From SMYC01 sp963578475 (GTDB lineage Bacteria > Acidobacteriota > Vicinamibacteria > Marinacidobacterales > SMYC01), in assembly GCA_963578475.1 (NCBI GenBank), contig CAUZCL010000017.1:1-64000 (forward strand): 64,000 bases of DNA. The letters run 5' to 3'. Of this stretch, positions 52,518 to 62,168 are shown one piece after another. The notes below the pieces were generated by a model, which saw nothing but the letters and a program-made list of their open reading frames with translations, did no database searches and was not told where the DNA came from. The translations under genes were made by a program, and so were the position numbers. Position 1 is the first letter of the stretch. Each line of letters opens with the position of its first letter.

Positions 52518-53801
52518 ATGATACGCGCCGTTTTCGTCATGGCTCTGCTCGCGGCGCCCGTGACCTCTGCGCGAGACGTGACGTTCGAGAGCGCACTCGC
52601 CGATTTTTTCGCCGCCCCCGAAATTTCGGACAGAGAGAAAGCGGCGAGGCCCCTGCTTCGAGCCGACCCGGAATTCGCTGTCATCTTTGCGCGCCTTTGG
52701 ACGGGGCGGGTCTACCGGACGGACGTCGAGACCGGGAGGCTCGACTGGAGCCGCAAAGGCAATGGCGGAAGGCGGCATCAATACGTCGTCCTCGTTCCGG
52801 AAGATTACGACCCCACCAAACGATACAGAGTATGTTTCTATCTTCACGGCGGCGTGTCCCGACCCGACCCGTGGCGCAAAGGCGGAGAGTGGTGGCGCCG
52901 ATTCGATCGCTTCGATGGAGTCGACCAGATTTCCGTGTTCCCCTCGTCCTGGCGCGACTCGCTGTGGTGGGAGTCGAGCCAGATCGAGAACCTCGCTGCG
53001 ATCCTCGACCGCGTAAAGACGACTTACAACGTTGATGAGGATCGAGTGTTCCTCTACGGCGTCTCGGACGGCGGCACCGGCGCGTATTACCACGCTATGA
53101 AGGCGCCGACGATTTGGGCCGCCTTTTTCCCGTTCATAGGACATCCGTCTGTGCTCGCCAACTTGGCGACGGGTGTGGAAGGCGAGATGTTCGAGTCCAA
53201 TCTAGCCGGTAAGGCGCTCTACATCGTCAACGGAGAGACGGACCGCCTCTATCCGGCTGCCTGCGTCCTGCCTTACGTGGAAGTATTGCGCCAAGAGGGA
53301 GCCACGATCGTTTTTCGCGCCCGTCCCGGCGGTCACAGCACGCGTTGGTGGAACGGGGAGAGTCAACGGATGGAGGCTTTCATGAACGAGCACCCGCGCG
53401 ACCCTCTTCCCGATCGACTCGTTTGGGCGACGGAAGACGTTCGACACTTCGGACGCGTGCACTGGCTTCTCGTCGACGCGCTCGCGGATGGACGGCCAGC
53501 CGGTGGGCTCTTTACTCATCGCGCGCCTTTCGGCCAGGTCGTGGTCGAACGGGACGGGAACGTGTTCCATGTGACCGCGCAGGGCGTCGAGCGCCATCGC
53601 CTATTGCTTTCGCCCGATGTGGTGGATTTCGCGGAACCCGTCACAGTGGTGACGAACGGTGCGATGTCCTTCGAGGAGCCTCTCGAGGCCAGCGTGGAAA
53701 CACTCCTCAGATGGGCGGCGCGAGACAACGATCGAACCTTGTTGTTTGGCGCGGAGCTTACCATCACCATTGACGACGAGCAGGGGGAGGTAAACCCATG
53801 A
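52518..53801 (+). CDS. Secreted alpha/beta-hydrolase esterase-like protein
   Basis: A signal peptide (MIRAVFVMALLAAPVTSA) precedes a 400-residue esterase fold. The nucleophile is Ser in LYGVSDGGTGAYYHA; acid and base candidates are the Asp in GETDRLYP and the His in RPGGHSTRWW. The C-terminal 100 residues form a beta-rich extra domain. It resembles poly-hydroxybutyrate depolymerase or feruloyl-esterase-like hydrolases. The next gene overlaps it by four bases (ATGA). Confidence 0.75.
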   Translation: MIRAVFVMALLAAPVTSARDVTFESALADFFAAPEISDREKAARPLLRADPEFAVIFARLWTGRVYRTDVETGRLDWSRKGNGGRRHQYVVLVPEDYDPTKRYRVCFYLHGGVSRPDPWRKGGEWWRRFDRFDGVDQISVFPSSWRDSLWWESSQIENLAAILDRVKTTYNVDEDRVFLYGVSDGGTGAYYHAMKAPTIWAAFFPFIGHPSVLANLATGVEGEMFESNLAGKALYIVNGETDRLYPAACVLPYVEVLRQEGATIVFRARPGGHSTRWWNGESQRMEAFMNEHPRDPLPDRLVWATEDVRHFGRVHWLLVDALADGRPAGGLFTHRAPFGQVVVERDGNVFHVTAQGVERHRLLLSPDVVDFAEPVTVVTNGAMSFEEPLEASVETLLRWAARDNDRTLLFGAELTITIDDEQGEVNP

Positions 53802-54064
53802 CTCTCTCTCGCCGAGAATTCACGGCGCTCGTTTCAGCGAGCGCTGTCCGTCTTTCCAGTCAGAATATCGAAGGCGAGCGTCTCAGCACTGAAAGCGTGG
53901 GAGCGATGCTCGACGCGCAGGGAGGCCGAGGCCTCTTCGCGGATTCCGAGTGGCTCGATCTATTGCGCCACGCCATCGAATTGAATGCGCAGACGCGGGC
54001 GAGCTTGAGACACTACGCTTTGTCGGCCGCCGCCGAACCGACGATCACCTTCGTACGGTACTAG
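53798..54064 (+). CDS. Small Tat-signal protein upstream of an amidase
   Basis: 88 codons. The N-terminus (LSRREFTALVSASAV) has the RR-x-F pattern of a Tat signal. The rest (LLRHAIELNAQTRASLRHYA) is helical. It starts by overlapping the esterase stop and ends two bases before the amidase ATG, so it is operon-embedded. Similar small Tat-leader proteins precede amidases elsewhere, from memory. Its role is unknown. Confidence 0.6.
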   Translation: MTLSRREFTALVSASAVRLSSQNIEGERLSTESVGAMLDAQGGRGLFADSEWLDLLRHAIELNAQTRASLRHYALSAAAEPTITFVRY

Positions 54065-54065
54065 A

Positions 54066-55517
54066 ATGCAGAACGACATTCACTATGCGTCGATTACCGA
54101 GCTTTCACGCCTTCTCGAGACTCGGGAGCTCTCGTCGGTCGAGCTTACCGAGCTCTACCTGAATCGCATCGAGCGTCTCGACCAGCCCGACTTCGACCTG
54201 CCCGCCGATCCTAGCCGGAGCTCGGGGGAGAAGCTTGCGACCATCATTACGCTCGCACGGCCGCAGGCACTCGAAGCTGCCCGGCGCGCCGACACCACCG
54301 AACGACGGGGACCGCTCCATGGACTTCCATACGGCGTCAAGGATTTACTCGACACACGGGGTGTGCGAACGACTTGGGGCTCGCGCATTTTCGCCGACAA
54401 CGTGCCGGAGCGAAACGCTGGCGTGGTGGAGAAGCTCGAAGCCGCCGGTGCGGTGCTCATGGCCAAGATGTCGATGGGGGAGTTCGCCGGCGGCAATACG
54501 AGCAACGCCCTCAATCCTTGGAAACGTGATCGAACCACCTTTGGCTCCTCGAGCGGGACGGCCGCCGGGACGGTGGCGGGCTTTATCGCCTTCGGGATCG
54601 GAAGCGAGACCGGTGGCTCGATCGTCTACCCGTGCTCGTCGGTCGGGGCGACGGGACTGCGACCGACTCTAGGACGCGTCAGCCGCTATGGCGCGATGGT
54701 TTTGTCCTGGAGCTTGGACAAGCTCGGCCCAGTGGGCCGAACGGCCGAAGATTGCGGCCTGGTGCTCGAGGCCATCGCCGGCTATGACAGCCGAGATAAC
54801 GCCACTGCAAGACGTGAGTTCTCCTTTCGGCGAGAGCCCACGTTCGCGAGGGGGACCAAGGTCGGAGTGGAGCGGGCCGCTTTCGAGCTCGCCGCGCCGG
54901 CGGACCGCCGCGTCTTCGAGGACGCGCTCGACGTTCTCCGCGACGCCGGATGCGAGCTCGAAAATTTCACTCTGCCAGACCGTCCATACGGGCCGATCTT
55001 CTCCCAGCTCGTAGGTTGTGAGAGTGGCTCTTTCTTCGAGCCCTACTTCGAAAACGGTCGCATCGCAGGATGTTTCCCGTACAATCGAGCGCGCATTGCG
55101 AGTTGGATGGCGGCTCGCCTTCAGCCCACTTCGGATTATCTTTTCGCGCAGAGGGTTCGCAGCGAGTTGATCCGAGAGGCCGACGAGTTGGTCTCCCGCT
55201 ACCCGATCGTGGTTGCGCCCACTTGGCCTTCCGGTGCGGCCCTTCGCGAGGTCGTCGATGGTTGGCCGGTTCCGGCGGACCCCGAGCTCGAGCCCGGCGG
55301 CGCTACTCATACGAGGCTAAAAATTCACAATGCCGCGAACCTTGCTGGCCTTCCCGGGGTCAGTATTCCTTGCGGTTTCGACCAAGAAGGGCTTCCGCTG
55401 TCGATTCAGCTCGTTGCCGGCGCCTGGGAAGAGCAGGTGCTATTGGACCTCGCGATGATCTATCAACGCGAGACGGATTGGCACCACCGACGCCCTCCCG
55501 AGCCGTTTCGCGCTTGA
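54066..55517 (+). CDS. Amidase signature family protein
   Basis: The 483-residue enzyme carries the Ser-cisSer-Lys triad: Lys in HGLPYGVKDLLD, cis-Ser in FGSSSGTAAGT and nucleophile Ser in IGSETGGSI. It is similar to GatA-type and peptide amidases, which hydrolyse amides to acid plus ammonia. No other GatBC genes are present, so a tRNA amidotransferase role is unlikely. It follows the esterase and Tat peptide and so may be part of a small catabolic operon. Confidence 0.88.
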   Translation: MQNDIHYASITELSRLLETRELSSVELTELYLNRIERLDQPDFDLPADPSRSSGEKLATIITLARPQALEAARRADTTERRGPLHGLPYGVKDLLDTRGVRTTWGSRIFADNVPERNAGVVEKLEAAGAVLMAKMSMGEFAGGNTSNALNPWKRDRTTFGSSSGTAAGTVAGFIAFGIGSETGGSIVYPCSSVGATGLRPTLGRVSRYGAMVLSWSLDKLGPVGRTAEDCGLVLEAIAGYDSRDNATARREFSFRREPTFARGTKVGVERAAFELAAPADRRVFEDALDVLRDAGCELENFTLPDRPYGPIFSQLVGCESGSFFEPYFENGRIAGCFPYNRARIASWMAARLQPTSDYLFAQRVRSELIREADELVSRYPIVVAPTWPSGAALREVVDGWPVPADPELEPGGATHTRLKIHNAANLAGLPGVSIPCGFDQEGLPLSIQLVAGAWEEQVLLDLAMIYQRETDWHHRRPPEPFRA

Positions 55518-55523
55518 GCCGCT

Positions 55524-55603
55524 TTACTCCCGGACAACACGGACAGGCGTCTGGACCCGAAGCTTGACCGCACCGTCCGTCGTGAAGGTGAGGCGGATGG
55601 TCC
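55524..55603 (-). pseudogene. C-terminal scrap of an unknown gene
   Basis: The minus strand encodes a sensible short tail, TIRLTFTTDGAVKLRVQTPV, ending at TAA 55524-55526. The frame is closed upstream near 55615 by a stop inside the pyruvate kinase remnant. It looks like the 3' end of a lost gene fused to the neighbouring remnant. The peptide family is not recognised. Confidence 0.3.
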
Positions 55604-56269
55604 GTGCCGCTCGTTCAGAGTCAGCTCATCGACCTCGCTCGGGCGTGCGCCAAACCGGTCATCGTCGCGACACAAATGCTCGAGTCGATGGTATCCGAGC
55701 CGCGCCCCACGCGCGCCGAAGTCTCCGATGTATCGCTGGCCGTCAGAAGCGGAGCCGATGCGGTCATGCTCTCCGCGGAGTCGGCCGCTGGAGACTACCC
55801 GCTCGAAGCGGTCGCGATGATGGACACGATCGCGCGTGAAACCGAGGCTTATCTGTGGCAGCATGGGGCGTTCGGCTTTCTTTCGTCGACGTACGACGCT
55901 CCCTCTCCTTTAGCAATCGAGGACGCGCTGGCGCGCTCGGCTGCCCAACTCTCGCGGGATCTTTTGGTGCGTACGATATTAGTGATCTCGAGAAGCGGTC
56001 GCACGGCCGCGGTGATGAGCTCGTCCCGCCCTGCGGCCCCGGTCGTGGCGACGTCGCCGGAAGCGAGCACCTGCCGTATGGCGACGCTTCTCTGGGGTGT
56101 CATTCCTGTCGTGGTCGAACCAAACGAGCTCGACGACCCGCAGGCGCTCGCCCGCAATCTCGCTCGCGAGCTCGGTTTCGGAGTCGAAGGGCAAAAGCTC
56201 CTCCTCGTTCGTGGCTTCCGCACCGACCCGCGGAGAGACACGCCCAGCGTTGCGGTCGTCACGATTTGA
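55604..56269 (+). pseudogene. pyk: Pyruvate kinase, C-terminal fragment
   Basis: About 221 codons match only the last 45 percent of pyruvate kinase (usual length 470-490). Present are VPLVQSQLIDLARACAKPVI, VIVATQMLESM, DAVMLSAESAAGDYP and the C-terminal domain. The N-terminal barrel with the MgATP and substrate residues is absent; the frame opens exactly at the VPxxQ segment. There is no ribosome site or upstream promoter. It reads as a 5'-deleted remnant. Confidence 0.85.
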
Positions 56270-56280
56270 GGCGACGATAG

Positions 56281-56793
56281 GTGCTCGCGAAAAAGGAGAA
56301 CACGGAGAGCGAAACGCCTGTCGAAGAAGATAACTTCGTGGTCACCTCGGCTGGCAATGCAGGCTTTGCGGCGGATCGCAACACACTCAACGCACCCGCT
56401 GACGGAAAACTGGTCCTGACTATCGGTGCCGTGGATGCCTTCGGTGCGCGCGCTGATTTCAGCTCGGTGGGACGCGCGGCGGACGGTCGCATCAAGCCCG
56501 ACGTCATGGCGCAAGGCGTGCTCGTCAAGGGGATCAATGCCGCGACACGGAATCAGTACGCCCTCTCGAACGGAACGTCGTTCTCTTGCCCGCTCGCCGC
56601 GGGCGTTGTCGCGCTAATACTGCAGGCTCATCCCGATTGGAATGTCATGCGCGTCCGGCGGGCGCTTCGCTCGACCGCGAGCAACGCAGACTCGCCAACG
56701 CGTTTGGTGGGCTGGGGTATTCTGGACGGAGTTGCCGCGCTTGACAGATACTGTACCTATCGTCTTTTGCGACGTGATAGAAACAGCATATGA
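56281..56793 (+). pseudogene. Subtilisin-family protease, C-terminal fragment
   Basis: 170 codons contain the oxyanion Asn segment VVTSAGNAGFAADRN and the catalytic Ser segment NGTSFSCPLAAGVVALIL of S8 peptidases. The catalytic Asp and His, which lie earlier in the family, are missing. It starts at a GTG 12 bases after the pyruvate kinase remnant. As it stands it cannot be an active protease. Confidence 0.75.
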
Positions 56794-56851
56794 AAAGGCT
56801 CCTCTCTATTTTGTGTTCAGCGCTTGCGCCTATCGGTCGTTCCTTCACTGA

Positions 56852-58012
56852 GTGATGCCGACTCCGACGAAAACAACCGATGTTGCCATTATCGGCGGCG
56901 GGATCATCGGAGCCTCGATTGGGTATCACCTTGCTGCACGCGGGGTGAAGAACATCGTTGTCTTCGAGCGCGAGGAGGCGCTCGGGATGGGCTCGACGGC
57001 GAAGTGCGCTGGCGGCGTGCGGCTTCAGTTCTCGACGACCGTGAACGTCGAGATGTCGCGTCTCAGCATTGCGGCTTTCGAGCGGTTCGAAGACGAGATG
57101 GGCGAGATCATCGACTTCGAGCGCAATGGCTATTTGTTCGTGTTGACCAAAGAGCGCGATCTGGAGATGTTTCGAGGCAACGCGGCGAAGCAACGGGAGC
57201 TCGGCGTGCCCGTCGAGGTGCTGACGCCGGAAGAAGCGCGTGACATCGTTCCCGTTCTCCACATCGACGATCTCGTCGGTGCGACGTTTTGTGGCACTGA
57301 TGGCATCGCCAACCCTCACGCTATTGTGCAGGGCTATGCGAAGAACGCCCGCAAGCTCGGCGTCGAGATCATGCGCTCGTCGGAGGTGACGAGCATGGAG
57401 GTTGCCCGTGGCCGGGTCCGCGCATTGAAGACACAAAGCGAGCGCTGGGAGATGGATTGGGTGGTGAACGCCGCGGGCCCCTGGGCGCGAGGCGTCGGCG
57501 CGATGGTGGGTGTAGAGGTTCCGGTCGATCCCGTGAAACGCCAATACTTCATCACCAAGCCCATGGACTGGGTTCCGGACAGGTTTCCGCTTCTCATCGA
57601 TTGGGGGAGTGGCGTCTACATGCACAAAGTGAGCGGCGGGCTATTGATTGGCGAGTCGGACCGAAACGAGCCTCCGAGCTTCAACCAACAAGTGGACTGG
57701 GAGTTTCTCGCCAAGGTGACGGAGCATGCGATCGCCCGCATCCCCCGGGTCGAGGCAGCCGAGATTCAAAGCACGGCGGCCGGGCTCTACGAAGTGTCTC
57801 CCGATCACAACGCGATTCTCGGGCCGGTTCCGGAGCTCGAGAATTTCGTCTGCGCTAATGGTTTCAGCGGGCATGGTATGCAGCACGCGCCCGCCGTCGG
57901 GCTCGTCACCTCCGAGCTCATCGTCGATGGCGCTGCATCGAGCATCGATATCGCGCCCTATGCTATCGAGCGGTTTCAATCAGCCGTCGTCCCGGAGATC
58001 AATGTCATCTGA
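56852..58012 (+). CDS. FAD-dependent oxidoreductase (DAO/sarcosine-oxidase family)
   Basis: Residues 10-40 form the FAD dinucleotide fold (VAIIGGGIIGASIGYHLAAR), followed by the DAO core with GMGSTAKCAGGVRLQF and a C-terminal GFSGHGMQHAPAVG flavin segment. 386 residues is normal for sarcosine, glycine or other amine oxidases. It overlaps the downstream M24 peptidase gene by 11 bases, implying co-translation. The substrate is inferred from neighbours only. Confidence 0.88.
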   Translation: MMPTPTKTTDVAIIGGGIIGASIGYHLAARGVKNIVVFEREEALGMGSTAKCAGGVRLQFSTTVNVEMSRLSIAAFERFEDEMGEIIDFERNGYLFVLTKERDLEMFRGNAAKQRELGVPVEVLTPEEARDIVPVLHIDDLVGATFCGTDGIANPHAIVQGYAKNARKLGVEIMRSSEVTSMEVARGRVRALKTQSERWEMDWVVNAAGPWARGVGAMVGVEVPVDPVKRQYFITKPMDWVPDRFPLLIDWGSGVYMHKVSGGLLIGESDRNEPPSFNQQVDWEFLAKVTEHAIARIPRVEAAEIQSTAAGLYEVSPDHNAILGPVPELENFVCANGFSGHGMQHAPAVGLVTSELIVDGAASSIDIAPYAIERFQSAVVPEINVI

Positions 58013-59324
58013 GCCGTTTCGGGCGCGTCGTCAACGTGTTCTCAACCGGCTCGGCGACGGTGTTCTCGTTTTGCCCACGGCACCCGTCCGCTTGCGCAAT
58101 GGAGACGTCCCCCACGCCTTTCGCCCCGGGAGTGATTTTCACTACCTGACGGGCTTCGACGAGCCCGAAGCCGTGCTCGTTGCGACACGCTCTAGCGCGC
58201 GCGAGCATCACGCAATCTTGTTTCTACGGCCGCGCGAGCCAGAGCGCGAAATCTGGGACGGTCCGCGCTTGGGGCCCCGTCGCGCAGTGAAAAAGCTCGG
58301 TTTCGACGAGGCCTATCCCATGGCCGCGCTCTTTGAACGGCTCGAGGCGATTCTCGGGAAAACGAAGCGCTTGTTCTACACGCTCGGAGCGGATGGGCTC
58401 ATGGATCGCTCGCTCGAGCGTGTTTTCGAAAGGCTGGCCATTGCCGGCTATCGAGGGAACCCGTCCGCGCATCCCGTCATCGAAGATCCCGGGCCGAAGG
58501 TCGCGACCGAGAGGCTCGTCAAGGATCGCGACGAGATTGAAGCACTCGATCGGGCCGCCGTGTTGAGCGCCGCGGGGCATCGGCGGGCGATGGCGTTCGC
58601 CCGACCCGGGATCATGGAATACGAGCTACAGGCGGAGGTCGAAGCGACGTTTCGCCGGCTCGGCTCGCGTCGAAACGGTTACGAGTCGATTGTCGCGAGC
58701 GGGAAAAACGCCTGTGTCCTTCACTACGTCGCAAACGATCGGAAGATGCGGCGCGGGGAGCTCGTGCTTCTCGATGCCGGCGCCGAGCTCGATATGTACA
58801 CCGCGGACATCACGCGCACGTTCCCGGTCTCCGGAACTTTCTCCGAACCGCAATCCGAGATTTACCGGATCGTCCTGCGAGCTCAGAAGGCGGCCCTTCG
58901 CGCTGTCTCGCCGGGGCGCCTGTGGAATGCACCCCACCAGGCCGCCATCCGCGCGACCATCGATGGGCTTCGTGCGCTCGGCCTGTTGAAAGGACAGCGG
59001 AAGAGGCTCATTGCGAAAGAGGCCCACCGCCGTTGGTTCATGCACGGCACCAGCCATTGGCTCGGGATGGACGTCCATGATGCGGGCGGCTACGTCGATC
59101 CGGACGGCAAGCCACGCCGCCTGCGAGCCGGGATGGTTTTGACGGTGGAGCCCGGGCTTTACTTCAGCCCGCGCGATCGTTCTGTGCCGGAACGCTATCG
59201 CGGGATCGGCGTGCGCATCGAAGATGACGTTCTCGTCACGAGAAGCGGGCGGCGTGTTTTGACCGAAGCGGTTCCCAAAGAGCTCAACGAGGTCGAGCGT
59301 CTCTGCCAAGGCCAGGAGGTCTGA
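58002..59324 (+). CDS. Xaa-Pro aminopeptidase-like M24 metallopeptidase
   Basis: The 440-residue protein has an aminopeptidase-P N-terminal domain (GDGVLVLPTAPVRLRNGDVP) and the pita-bread M24 core. Both metal-binding Asp (LLDAGAELDMYTADITRTF), the His (HGTSHWLGMDVHD) and both Glu (LTVEPGLYF, RIEDDVLV) are present, so it is a real metal enzyme, unlike the homologous creatinases, which lack metals. It would remove N-terminal residues before Pro. It overlaps the previous gene and is convergent, by 41 bases, with the creatininase gene. Confidence 0.9.
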   Translation: MSSEPFRARRQRVLNRLGDGVLVLPTAPVRLRNGDVPHAFRPGSDFHYLTGFDEPEAVLVATRSSAREHHAILFLRPREPEREIWDGPRLGPRRAVKKLGFDEAYPMAALFERLEAILGKTKRLFYTLGADGLMDRSLERVFERLAIAGYRGNPSAHPVIEDPGPKVATERLVKDRDEIEALDRAAVLSAAGHRRAMAFARPGIMEYELQAEVEATFRRLGSRRNGYESIVASGKNACVLHYVANDRKMRRGELVLLDAGAELDMYTADITRTFPVSGTFSEPQSEIYRIVLRAQKAALRAVSPGRLWNAPHQAAIRATIDGLRALGLLKGQRKRLIAKEAHRRWFMHGTSHWLGMDVHDAGGYVDPDGKPRRLRAGMVLTVEPGLYFSPRDRSVPERYRGIGVRIEDDVLVTRSGRRVLTEAVPKELNEVERLCQGQEV

Positions 59325-60231
59325 GCTCGTTCCATCGCTCGATGAACGCTACGGCGGCGTCGACAAAGCGCTCGGCGGCCCCGCGACCTCGCTCAACGGT
59401 GGCCTCATTGGGATTGCGTAGGCTCCACACTCCGGTCGTCGACATGTCCCGCGCGGTCGTGCCCTTGCCTGTAGACTCCGCCTTGAGGGCTTCGGCGAGA
59501 AATACACGTAGCGCCGTCTCGTCGCCTTCGAGGATCGACGGGATCATTGCTTGGAGGTGCTCCGGGATCGACAACTTGGCGAGCTCGCTTTTTTCGAGCT
59601 CGACGAGCTCCGGGATCAAATAAAGAGCGTTCGATGTTTCTCCGACACCGCCGTGACGATCGAATGGGCGCGGCGCCAGCTGTGTCGAGGCCCGCGGCGC
59701 CATGAACGGGCCGGCAGCCTCGCCGAGCTCGACCGCGATCCCGGCAGTCTCGTGATTAATGCGGTCGGCGATGAAGCGTGAGACGACGCGGTTGCCGCCA
59801 TGCGCGTTCAAGATGAGAAAACGGGTGAAGCCGTGTTTCATGAGCGACGCGGCGGCCTCGACATAGACGGCTTGGATTGTCTCTAGCGACAACGTGATTG
59901 TTCCCGCGAACTCCATGTGATAGGGCGAGTTGCCGGGCAGCAGGATCGGTGCGACGAGCACGTCAGTCTTTTGTGCGATGAGCTTCGCTCGCTCGATGCC
60001 GTTCAACGCGTCCGTTCCAATGGGAAGCTGAGGACCATGCTGCTCGAGCGAACCGACCGGGATAATTACCATATCGGTGCGCTCGGCAAGTGCTTCGACT
60101 TCGGGCCAGCTCATGTGCGGAAGATAGTTCTTGACCTTTTTCTCGGTCCAAAGTGGATTCGTCTGGGCGCTCGCAAGCGCCGTCCAAGAGACGACGAACG
60201 AGACCAACGACATACGTATCATACGTATCAT
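59284..60231 (-). CDS. Creatininase-family amidohydrolase, secreted form
   Basis: The protein of about 315 residues has a signal peptide (MSLVSFVVSWTALASAQ), then the creatininase fold with metal ligands in IPVGSLEQHGPQLPIGTDAL and FLILNAHGGNRVVSRFIAD, and a Glu in HGGVGETSNALYL. The family includes creatininase and several ring or amide hydrolases. The signal peptide is unusual for it. It overlaps the TRAP permease stop by four bases (ATGA). Confidence 0.82.
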   Translation of the reverse strand: MIRMIRMSLVSFVVSWTALASAQTNPLWTEKKVKNYLPHMSWPEVEALAERTDMVIIPVGSLEQHGPQLPIGTDALNGIERAKLIAQKTDVLVAPILLPGNSPYHMEFAGTITLSLETIQAVYVEAAASLMKHGFTRFLILNAHGGNRVVSRFIADRINHETAGIAVELGEAAGPFMAPRASTQLAPRPFDRHGGVGETSNALYLIPELVELEKSELAKLSIPEHLQAMIPSILEGDETALRVFLAEALKAESTGKGTTARDMSTTGVWSLRNPNEATVERGRGAAERFVDAAVAFIERWNELRPPGLGRDARPR

Positions 60232-62168
60232 GAGTAATTGGGTGTCTCCAGTTGTCCTTTGGGTGTTGCCTTTCCTCGCATCACGTTCATGCTGAAGACC
60301 GCGAGCCCGAGCGCGAGCCCGAGCACTCGGCTACGGGTATCGGGATAGGCGAGCATGACGGCGGAAAGCGCGAAGAGCCCTCTTTCGACGAGCTTGGTTG
60401 GAACAAACGCATAGCCTTCAGCGGTGAATGCGACAACAGCGATGAGTCCCGCGGTTACGAGGACCGACCAGAGCCCTTCAGCCAGCGAGACACTGTCGAT
60501 CATCAAGAGGCCCGAATATGCCATCATCAACGGAATGATGAAAAAACCCGCCGACAGCTTGAGCGCTTCGACGGCGCTTCGCATCGGCGACGCTCCGGCG
60601 ATACCCGCGCCCGCAAAGGCAGCCAGAGCGATCGGCGGCGTCACGTTCGAAGTTTGAGATAGCCAAAAGATGATCATGTGGGCGACGATGAGAGGCAAGC
60701 CCAGGCTCGAAAGCGCGGGAGCGGCCATGACGGCAATGACGATGTAAGCGGCGGTCACGGGGAGCCCCATCCCGAGAATGAGAGCCGCCGCGGCGATGAG
60801 GACGAGCGCTAGCCAGAGCGCGCCGCCGGCGAGGTCGACCACCGACTCCGTGAACTGCAAGCCGATCCCGGTCTGACCGATAACGCCCACAACGATGCCC
60901 GCGGTGGCGCAGGCGGCGGAAATCGGAAGCGCCATGACCGCGCCTCGTTTCAAGCCGTCGAGGATGGTTCGGAAACGGACTCGGGTGCGGGCGCGGAGCG
61001 CTCCCGTGAGGACGACCATGCCGCTTCCGATCGCACCGACGATGGGCGGCGAATAGTTCAAGAGCAGGAGCACGGTGACGACGATGAGCGGCCCGAAGAA
61101 ATGGTAGCCGTCCCGAAGCGTTCTCGCGAGCGCCGGCGTGTCGGTGAGGCCGCGAAGCCCGAGCTTCCCCGCCATCAAGTGCACGAAGAGAAGCGTGCAC
61201 GTGAAGTACAGGAGCGCTGGAGCGATCGATAGCAGGACGATGTCGTTATAGGGCGTTCTCGTGTACTCCGCCATGATGAAAGCGCCCGCCCCCATGATGG
61301 GCGGCATGATCTGTCCGCCCGTCGATGCCGCCGCCTCGATGCCGGCGGCTTGATCGGGGCGATAGCCAAGCTTTTTCATCATGGGGATCGTGAGCGCGCC
61401 GGTCGTGACCGTATTCGCGATGGCGGAGCCCGAAATCGAGCCCATCGCCGCGGAGGCGATGACACTGGCTTTGGCGGGGCCGCCGCGGTAGCGACCCGCT
61501 GCGGCGAAAGCGAGGTCGATGAAAAAACGCCCGGCGCCCGTAACCTCGAGAAACGCACCGAACAACACGAACATGAACACGGTGCTCGCGGCGATTCCGA
61601 GAGGCGTTCCGAAGATACCGGCGCCGGAAAAGACTTGAAAACGTACGATCCGCTCGAAGGTGAAGCCTCGATTGGCCACGAGGTCGGGGAGAAAGTTTCC
61701 GTAGGCGCTGTAGAGGATGAATAGACCTCCGATAGCGACCATGATCCAGCCTACCGAGCGCCGGGTCGCTTCGAATAGCAGTGCCATGAACAAGACCCCG
61801 GCGATGAAGTCGTGAGGTTTTAGACCGTTCAGGATGTGGTCGATCGCGCGATAGTCGAAGCTCAGAATGATGTAGCCGCTATAGAGCGCGACTGCCGCGA
61901 GCACGAGGTCTACGGCGCGGCCGAGGCGGAATCGGCTCGAGGCTGGATCGCGCACGGACGGATGGTAAAGAAAGGTGAGCACGAGCACCCAGGTGAGATG
62001 GACCGGGCGCACGAACGTGCCGCCGATCGAGCCGGTGACACTTTGCCACAGCTGGAAGCAAGAGAGCGCGATGGCGCCAACGAAGGCGATCTTTAAAAGA
62101 GTCTCCTCGAGGCGGGCCGATGCGCTACTTGGCTGCTCTTGCTCGTTTGGGTCCGAGGTTCTCGTCAT
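60228..62168 (-). CDS. TRAP transporter fused permease (DctQM type)
   Basis: A 646-residue membrane protein with about 16 to 18 helices that combines the small DctQ-like part and large DctM-like part (GGQIMPPIMGAGAFIMAEYT, NVTPPIALAAFAGAGIAG). Fused permeases pair with TAXI solute receptors, and such a receptor gene lies immediately upstream, overlapping by 44 bases. It would drive Na+ or proton-coupled uptake of a carboxylate or amino-acid-like solute. Confidence 0.9.
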   Translation of the reverse strand: MTRTSDPNEQEQPSSASARLEETLLKIAFVGAIALSCFQLWQSVTGSIGGTFVRPVHLTWVLVLTFLYHPSVRDPASSRFRLGRAVDLVLAAVALYSGYIILSFDYRAIDHILNGLKPHDFIAGVLFMALLFEATRRSVGWIMVAIGGLFILYSAYGNFLPDLVANRGFTFERIVRFQVFSGAGIFGTPLGIAASTVFMFVLFGAFLEVTGAGRFFIDLAFAAAGRYRGGPAKASVIASAAMGSISGSAIANTVTTGALTIPMMKKLGYRPDQAAGIEAAASTGGQIMPPIMGAGAFIMAEYTRTPYNDIVLLSIAPALLYFTCTLLFVHLMAGKLGLRGLTDTPALARTLRDGYHFFGPLIVVTVLLLLNYSPPIVGAIGSGMVVLTGALRARTRVRFRTILDGLKRGAVMALPISAACATAGIVVGVIGQTGIGLQFTESVVDLAGGALWLALVLIAAAALILGMGLPVTAAYIVIAVMAAPALSSLGLPLIVAHMIIFWLSQTSNVTPPIALAAFAGAGIAGASPMRSAVEALKLSAGFFIIPLMMAYSGLLMIDSVSLAEGLWSVLVTAGLIAVVAFTAEGYAFVPTKLVERGLFALSAVMLAYPDTRSRVLGLALGLAVFSMNVMRGKATPKGQLETPNYS

